Assembly (NCBI GenBank): GCA_963070105.1
Contig: OY718803.1
Span: 1,141,501-1,205,500, forward strand
From: Litomosoides sigmodontis
Lineage: Eukaryota > Nematoda > Chromadorea > Rhabditida > Onchocercidae
Direction: 5' to 3'
Length of the DNA stretch: 64,000 bases
The notes below the pieces were generated by a model, which was not told the origin of the DNA, did not search any database, and saw nothing but the letters and a program-made list of their open reading frames with translations. Of this stretch, positions 56,698 through 64,000 are shown one piece after another (the first letter of the stretch is position 1; each line of letters starts with the position of its first letter). Both the position numbers and the translations under genes were made by a program.

Positions 56698-59600
56698 ATG
56701 GGATTGGAAGCGGTACCGTGTGTGCTTCGTAGTGCAGCTAACGGTGGCAGTAGCTCGTCCTATTGTACTATTGGCTTTCTTATTCGACCGTCCACCTCAT
56801 CTACTACCAATAATGCAACCGGTCAAACGGTTCGTTCATCATATAAAAGTTTTAGTTTCTCAAAAGCAAGGAGAAAAACGTGGTGTTGGATGTGCTTTTA
56901 CATTATGCTTTTTGTTATCTTTGACATTTAGATAGTGATAGCTTAAGTTATTTAGTTGAGAAATATTTATAATTATGGCAGTAATATGTTTACATAAGTC
57001 ATTGTCGATTTGAAATAAAACTTGTAATTGAAAACTTTTTAAAAAAGGCTTGTAATTTCTAATGAAAACGAGTGAGATTTTCTAGCATTTTCTTAAAAAA
57101 AAAAACTTTTCTTAGAATATTTTTAAGGACTAAGGATTAAGGATTAAGGAATAGTTCGAACTAAGTAAACAAACATCGTTTATTAGTGCGCGACGAGAAT
57201 TATTTGTTTGCATATCTGAGCTGTAAGCGCTATGATTATACATGTAATACTTCCATGTATTCCTACTTTTTCAGACACATATAAGTTATCAGCTACGTAA
57301 AGGTTTAGCAGAAACTAACGGGTTATCGATAGTCCCCGTTAAGGCCCCATATAGTCATATTTATCGCACTGTGATGACGGGGAATGTTTAAGATATCCTC
57401 GACTATTGGCACTTATTTAGCCATTTCGTACAAAATATAATCATGCGCTGGTTCTGGAGAATCGCAATTATGCATAGAACATAATGTTTAATTCAGGCTT
57501 CAAATGCGGCAGTTAGTAGTACAGCATCAGTATCGATATCATCAGGTAGTGTTCCAAAATCGTTGCATGTAGTACCTGCGACTATCCAAAAGCAGTCGGC
57601 TACTATTGCAACAGCTACACCAAAACTGGTGGTTCCGAGTGTTCTACGAATACAACCCACAACTTGTACGTCAGCACATTTGGCACCACCAACACCACAA
57701 CCTATACAACATCCGGCACCTCCGAAACCACCACCAACACCGGCTGTTCAGCACCATCTTCAACCGCAACAGCAGCAACAACCGCAACACTGTGGTACTG
57801 ATGGTTGGATACATACAGCACCGCGCTCGAATGTAAGTAGCGGTTCCTTCGAGTCACCATCTCCTTCGCAGGTTGCGTTGTTTTTTAATATAATTTTCTA
57901 ACATGTCGCTGGAAAATTTTGTATTTGTGGGAAGTAAAGAAATTTGTGCTTTATACGCATGGCTCATTTGCGGAACATTTATTACAAAATTGTTTATTTC
58001 ACAAAACGATAGAAATTATATACTTCAGTGATTTTAGGTTGTACCGCAAATGAATTTAAATGAATCATACGATTGTCAAATGCCGTGTACAAGCACCACA
58101 TCTTTTTTTCCGCCCATATCTTCTATAACTCAAAGCTTCTCATCTGGCAAATCAGATATCGATTTGCTTCAGGTAGTTGCAAATATCTTTTAATTCTGGA
58201 AATATGATTCTTGATAATAATGGGTAATCCCAGCCAGCCAAGTCAGGCTTAGTTAGGTGTCGTCGCTGTTCGATCGACTTGACTGGGTAAAAAGCAGCGA
58301 TAGCGTTAGATGGTCTGGTTCAAGTTAATAATAACACGCAAATTTTATTAGATGATTTGCCACCACAGAAAATAGTTTAAGAGCTAGATAGGTTTATAAT
58401 TGGGCAAGATGATGCAAAGCGTGCTGTTGAAGTATGGGTAATATGTGCAAAATTTCTTGCTCTGTGGTAACTCCTATAGAGTTAACGATGTAATTATGTT
58501 TCTCGTACGTTTGAATTTTAACACTTTTTGCTATATTTTCATAGAGATGTTTGGTTAATTTATCCTGTACTGTTTTAATCTAAATGATTTAATTTCTAGG
58601 ATATGACGCATGTCGACTTGAATCATTCAAGTATGCATCAACAGCAATCACAACATTTAACCGATAAAGCGGTTATGATAACTCCTAATCCTTATGCTCA
58701 GCAGCATAATATGACACCTCCTCCACCGCCACAGCAGCATCATTACCATAATGCCACCCCTCCAATGATGCATATGCAAGATTCTTCGGGATGCGCACCC
58801 GTGCAAGCTAGTTATCAGACGCATATGCAGGTATCTATTTGTTTATTATCTTTTCCATGTAAGCCATAGTGCTTTGGATTGCATTACAATGTGTGTGCTG
58901 TTACAGTTCTTTTGAATGTTCATTGTGAGATAGAATTTTCTCATAAATTGTTATGCATCAACTTCAGCATGAGTCATTTTATTCACACCCGCCTAAGCAG
59001 GATTTTACCTTTAAAAAAAAGAACATGGATTGCTACGGTTATGTTATCCGCATGGTTCATATTATTATTGTAGATTACAGAATTCAGAACAGCGCTTGTT
59101 TCCAGGTTGAACTAAATACTGGAGTGCCATCTTGCCATTATCAAAATAATTATAATGTTGTGTCGAACTGCTCCCCTACGGCGGATAGTGGAATCCAAAG
59201 TATTGCCGACTCGCCACCAGCGGATCCGTTCACCCCACCCACGCCGTACATTCCTCCTCCTCCGGTAAATTTTGAAAAACATTTCTGTGGGAACTAGAAA
59301 TTTTCGAACTTTCAAATAAATGGATGATTTATTTTATTACCCTATTAATGAATGTCTACAGTAATTCATATGATAATCTGCCGGAATCTGCATCGAAAAG
59401 TCAAAAAATGGAGGTTCAAATATCACATGTTCATTAAAATTGTGATTTGATTTTATCGCTAGGATTTTGCAATTTTCAGATGACTGCGATGGCAAATAAA
59501 AACAAACCTCAGTTAGCAGTTAGTCCGACAAGCTACTCCGATGATTATTCCGATATGCCGCATCTGATACCATTTCATCAAATGGAAACAGAAGGTTCAC

Positions 59601-62600
59601 CGTTAACAGAAGAATCATCACTATGTATGACAAAAGCACAAGCACCTAATAGTGTTCTTCCAAAAGCTGTTGAAGTAGAGGATACATTAACAGAAACTGA
59701 AGGCAAGAATTTCGAGCAGAGTGGTGAAACTGTACCTGTATGTCAAGAGAAAACGAAAAAGGAATCAGATGATGACATTCCAAAAATAGCAATTACTCCG
59801 GCAATGAATGTAACGGATTTGGTAGAGCAACTAATGTCACATATGGATCCACAACAGCGCAAACAGTTCGCCAGTGCTATCCAGTCGAAAGTGGCAACCG
59901 ATGACAGTACGGCAACTTGTAGTAGTAGTATTAGTTTGGTTACTACTACAGCTACTACTGCTGCTACTAATAGTACTACCGCCATCACCACCAGTATTGT
60001 TACGAGTATTGCTGACAGTGATATGGGTAATGTGAGGACCGCAACAGCTAATATTACTTCTTCTGCAGTTGCTACCGGAAATACTACCGTTAATACTGGA
60101 ACTGCTCATGATGATAAATTAATGGAAGTGTTACCGAAGGAAACAGAAAATGAAGTTGCAGTGCAAACCGAATTTTATAATGTGTCAAAACTACAATCAT
60201 GTGAGGATCGGGGCTTTGGAAGCGAGACCTCTGAGTTAAGAAATGAGATTTTTGAAAAGAAACGAAAAACTCGTAAACGCAAAATGGAAGAAAATAGGGA
60301 GTCGGTTTCGAGAAAATCAGCACAGAAGATGAGACGAAAGGAAGTAGGGTCTAGACCGAATGATACTGTAGCCCGGTCTTCTAGTGAGAAGATAAATTCA
60401 AATAATTTGAAAAGGCAAGTGCCTTTTCAAATATTATCAGGAAATTTGGAAGCTGAAGCGCACGCAGAAGAAAGGAAGTGTAAAGGACGAAAGAAACATG
60501 AAGGGAGGAGGAAGTATATAGCAGAGAAGAAGTTCCCCACAGGTAAATTAGAGAAAAATAGGGTAACTAGCGGGAACATTTGTGAAGAACGTGAGGAATT
60601 TCCTTCGAGCGTTAATACCGCAAAGCCGAATGCGCGTTTAGAACTTTCGGATGAGGATATGGTGAATCAAATCAAAGAATTTCATTTGGTTATGAAGCGC
60701 AAAATGAATGAGAAACTGAAAGTCGTTATCGAACAAATCGGCAGGCAATTTGCCAACCTAGAACTGAATTTAGGTGATCGAAAGCACTGGGATTTGCCGT
60801 GGTATCGTTTGAATTGGAAGGAAGTTACCCGGAGGTTTGCTATTCTGAAATTGAAACTCAAATTAGAATTAAGATCATAAAGTAATGTAAAACGCTTGTA
60901 TAACATTTGTTTCATGTAAGGGAGCCCTTTATAATCGAGACCTTGAAGAAGCCATACGCGGTGACATCGACATTTTTCTGAGTGACTAAGATTAATGGTA
61001 ATTTGTCACGCTAGTAAAGCTCATAAATTGAAGATAAATTAAAAATTTTCTTACGGGAGAAATTGTCATTTTTTAGGTTGGTCGAAAGGAGTCGACTCGA
61101 GAAATCTAAACAAGAAAACGGTCCGAAAATATACCGAGTTGGGGACAAGAAGTTACAGAAATCAAGGAAGAGTGATTCCTTTTCAAGGTATGGATTCTTC
61201 CATTTCTTTCTCTAAAGCATTGTCATATTAGTTTATATTTATATGTTTATGCTATTTTTAAAGTCAAAATTTTTCAATATTGCATTAGCAGTCGTCAGCT
61301 GTTGGATGAGTCATCGTGGTCTTTTTCTAGCCGCAGTTGATGTATGAGTTTAAAACATGCCATGTTTCAGGCGAAGGGATCCTGCACTTTACAAATAATT
61401 TTGATACATCCGTTTTTTCTTAGCTTTGTTCCATTTGCTTAATTTTTCAGTGCAGCACCGTCATCATCAAAAATATGTGAAAAAAGTCGCCCATCTGGTG
61501 ATTACATTAAGTTGAAACAAAGTTAGTTATCTCTTTTAATTCAAACTTTACTGCAGTGCAAATCAGCCTCTTGTCGTATATCCACACCTTTTTTGCTGTA
61601 AATAATTGTGCTTGTTCTGAAATATACTCATCTACCATAGAAACTTTCTATTCCAAAGAACTATGCTTCGCTTGAATGAATCCAAACATCTATATGATTT
61701 CAGATGTGATCGTTGATGCTTATCCAAAGATCGAGCAGATGCAATGCTCCTGTTCTTCTGGATGTTGCGGTGAAAGCGATGAATGCTTGAACCGGTAAGT
61801 TTTTGAATGTATTTACATTCAAATATTTTTTTGATGTTAGAAGATTGAGAATCAAGTCGTCATTCTAATCTTCACTATTTCATTTTTATTCCAGAGTAGT
61901 ACTAATGGAGTGTGGCAATAGCTGTCCACGAAATGCTTTATGTACTAATAAACGATTATTTCGGCGCGAGTGTGTTGAACGCTTGCAAACTTTCCAAACA
62001 ATGAATGGCTGCGGTATTGGTGTGAAAACGGATGTTAATATTGATAAAGGACAAGTAAGTGCTCGTTGAGTTTTGTTTGACTTTATTGTATGTCGTTTAC
62101 AGGCATCTTTGTTGCGCCGATAAATGTGCTTCATGCTTGAAATATAGTTTACAGGATGCTGTTAGTTAAATGAGATAAAAATTTGTGAAGTTTTGAACTA
62201 GTATATACAATTTCTTTTTGACACCTAACTGTTGGATCGTATCCCAGCACATCGTCCTTAGCACTGGTTCTGTTGATAATGTTTTTAATAAACGGAACAA
62301 TTTTTCAACCATTTCTATGTTGCTTGCTTTTGTTTCATGGTGAATCCAAGTAAGTTTATTCGCGGGCAGAGTTCAAAAGTTTTACGTGATCATTAACATT
62401 TATATACAAATGTTAAAAATTTTGCAGTTCATATGTGAGTATATTGGTGAAGTTGTTTCAATGGAAACATTTAATACACGAAGTCGCACTGATTACTGTT
62501 ATCAACGAAATCATTACGCATTGAATCTATGTCCGGGCTTTGTGGTTGATGCTTATCGCAAAGGAAATATTGCGCGATTCATCAATCATTCCTGTGCTCC

Positions 62601-64000
62601 AAACTGTGAGATGCAGCGTTGGTAAGTATACCGTCATATCTTTAATCATTTCCATACCTCATGTATTCGTTGGAATTTAGATTAAGCTTCAATTTACAGT
62701 TCTTAGTGCGCTAAAAGATTGAATTTTATTTCATTTGCTTACTAACTGATTTTTCTGGCATTAATTTTAGATAATATAAATGCATCATTGAACGAACGTT
62801 GATTGTAGGTCCGTTAATGGCCATTATCGAATTGGCTTATTTGCCTTACGTAAAATTCATGAAGGTGAGGAACTTACATATGATTACAACTGGGACGCAT
62901 TTGAATTTGATGATGTAACGATATGTTGTTGTGGTGCTCCAAATTGTCGACATTTTCTTAATAAAAATGTTATTATGAATAACCGTGAAAAGGAACTAGC
63001 GCGTAACACGCGTTTGCTTCTGCTACGAAATGTAAAGAAATCTGCAAGATGTAAACTGAAGAAATTTAGAAAAGGTAAGTTTTTTTGTTTTTTTTTTCAA
63101 CTAGATGTTTAGATGTAGTAATAATCTAATTTAATGATTTAATTTTATGTTTTCAGTGAAATGTACTGACATCCTGTTTGTTCTGGTTTTAGTGGGCTAA
63201 AAGAGTTGGCTGGTTTTGTGGTGTTACAACTGATTTGAGCCGGAATGTAGTTTGAAGATTTTTTTTAGTCATGACAGGCAAACCATTTTAATTTTACTTT
63301 ATAGCATCTCGATCTCAGAGCCAGAGCAGAACTTCGAAAACACCGCTTCCAGCAGTTAATGGTAACACGCATCTAGAGCAGCTTTGTCAGGAAGTAATCA
63401 TGAAGTTCAATGATTCTAAAGTGGCTTCCAAAAAGCAACTGAAAAAATTATCGAACTTCGTTACTGAGCTTCGTGAGCAACATACTTCCACACGAACAGT
63501 CTTAGAAATACTGGAATCCATTGAATTGAAAATTAACAGCTTGCTTGGTAAATCCGGCAAACCTCTGGATCGGCGGAAGCTGGATATTTGGCGTGCAAGT
63601 TTTGCTTCGATAAAAGCAAAACACTCACGTCAAGCGAGGAAATGTGGTAGAAGTGATTATCAACACCAGCAGTGCCGAAGAAAATCTAAAACTGGACCTC
63701 ATCGGACGTTGGCTGCGGCAATTAATTACAGATACCTTGATTCTTCTGTATGTTTGTTCATTTTCTTTCCAGGTTTCATTTTAATGCTAGTGCTTCCGAA
63801 GGTTTATCTTCGAGCACTTTTAAAAATTTCTAAAACTTTTGAATTTTGTTTTCTAATGTTTAACTTTCGTTACAGATTTCCGTTGGTTCATATGATCATG
63901 ACAGTTTTTCATACCTTAGCGTAGCTGATGCTAATACGGATTGTGTGCGTTGTATATGTGGTACGACGGATGATGACGGACCTATGATACAATGTGAAAA
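56698..64000 (+). CDS. lin-59: ASH1/LIN-59 histone methyltransferase, 3' end beyond window
   Basis: Trithorax-group SET-domain protein; ASH1 family members methylate H3K36 and keep target genes active. Exons: 56698-56829, 57497-57871, 58038-58172, 58600-58830, 58968-59042 (less sure), 59106-59264, 59480-60834, 61077-61187, 61451-61521, 61704-61794, 61895-62054, 62428-62621, 62809-63074, 63305-63747, 63876 to the edge. About 1300 codons are visible. The first 450 residues are Gln/Pro/Ser-rich. A basic, Ser/Thr-rich exon follows, then AWS ([17 protein letters not shown]), SET ([42 protein letters not shown]) and post-SET ([11 protein letters not shown]). A linker leads to a PHD finger opening with [19 protein letters not shown]. 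The order AWS-SET-PHD with VRCICG matches ASH1 better than SETD2 or NSD. An in-frame TAA near 56660 and a TTGCAG acceptor at 56635 support the ATG at 56698. Confidence 0.9.
58300..58434 (+). pseudogene. HslU-like bacterial gene fragment in ASH1/LIN-59 intron
   Basis: Within the intron between the exons ending at 58172 and starting at 58600, one + frame reads [11 protein letters not shown], a TAA stop at 58378-58380, then [16 protein letters not shown]. This matches the N-terminus of HslU (ClpY), the ATPase of the bacterial HslUV protease, whose family signature is IV-ELD-(R/K)-x-IIGQ-x-x-AK-(R/K). Similarity stops at about 58434, before the Walker A region. I know of no HslU in nematode nuclear genomes, so a decayed insertion from a bacterium is the simplest reading; in a filarial worm Wolbachia would be the obvious donor. 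It is not functional: about 40 codons with an internal stop. Confidence 0.75.

Noticed and set aside
57325..57395. Inverted CCCCGT/ACGGGG pair as a possible hairpin
   Set aside because: Arms of about 6-8 nt around a loop of about 40 nt are too short to stand out from chance.
58215..58299. GC-richer sequence upstream of the HslU fossil as more bacterial sequence
   Set aside because: No protein similarity was visible in any frame; it may belong to the insert but cannot be supported.
60921..60989. Exon-like frame [19 protein letters not shown] in an ASH1/LIN-59 intron
   Set aside because: Neither phase allows it to join the exons on both sides, and the acceptor is weak.

Overview
The window is nuclear DNA of a nematode, most likely a spirurid or filarial worm. 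It is very AT-rich, its genes are cut into many short exons by small T-rich introns ending in TTTNAG-type acceptors, and every recognisable protein is a metazoan orthologue with nematode relatives. A small decayed fragment resembling the N-terminus of bacterial HslU lies in one intron. This would fit a past Wolbachia association, as in filarial worms, but that link is inference. All gene models were joined by eye from the raw sequence; I kept models whose exon phases close and whose proteins align with the families named. Family comparisons are from memory, not from a search.

Layout, left to right. (1) 54-14063 (+): an FHOD-class formin (fhod-1 type) in about 25 exons, with a long disordered N-terminal extension, FH3 repeats, a short FH1, a full FH2 and a C-terminal autoregulatory motif. 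One intron holds a nearly pure AAT microsatellite of about 1.3 kb. (2) 15094-17355 (-): ELL-associated factor (EAF) in six exons, tail-to-tail with the formin. (3) 18328-23302 (+): SAC1-type phosphoinositide phosphatase in sixteen exons, head-to-head with EAF; the promoter gap between them contains a 145-bp foldback element. (4) 25506-28272 (-): an unrecognised small gene, apparently a single-pass membrane protein with a charged tail; its 5' end is not resolved. (5) 30338-36402 (+): complete alpha-catenin (hmp-1 type) in seventeen exons. (6) 36403-56697: about 20 kb with no convincing gene, filled with TG, GA/CT, GAT/CAT, GATG and TA microsatellites. (7) 56698 to the window end (+): an ASH1/LIN-59 histone methyltransferase with a Gln/Pro-rich N-terminus, AWS, SET and post-SET, and the start of a PHD finger cut by the window edge.

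The genes are not an operon: orientations alternate and gaps are 1-20 kb. Two share a cell-biological theme, since FHOD formin and alpha-catenin both organise actin (sarcomeres or cortical bundles, and adherens junctions). EAF and ASH1/LIN-59 both act on transcription (elongation and chromatin). SAC1 is an ER/Golgi lipid phosphatase.

Most interesting points: the HslU-like fossil inside the ash1/lin-59 intron, the one-sided pure AAT array in the formin intron, an apparent partial exon duplication inside EAF, and the foldback element between the divergent EAF and SAC1 genes.
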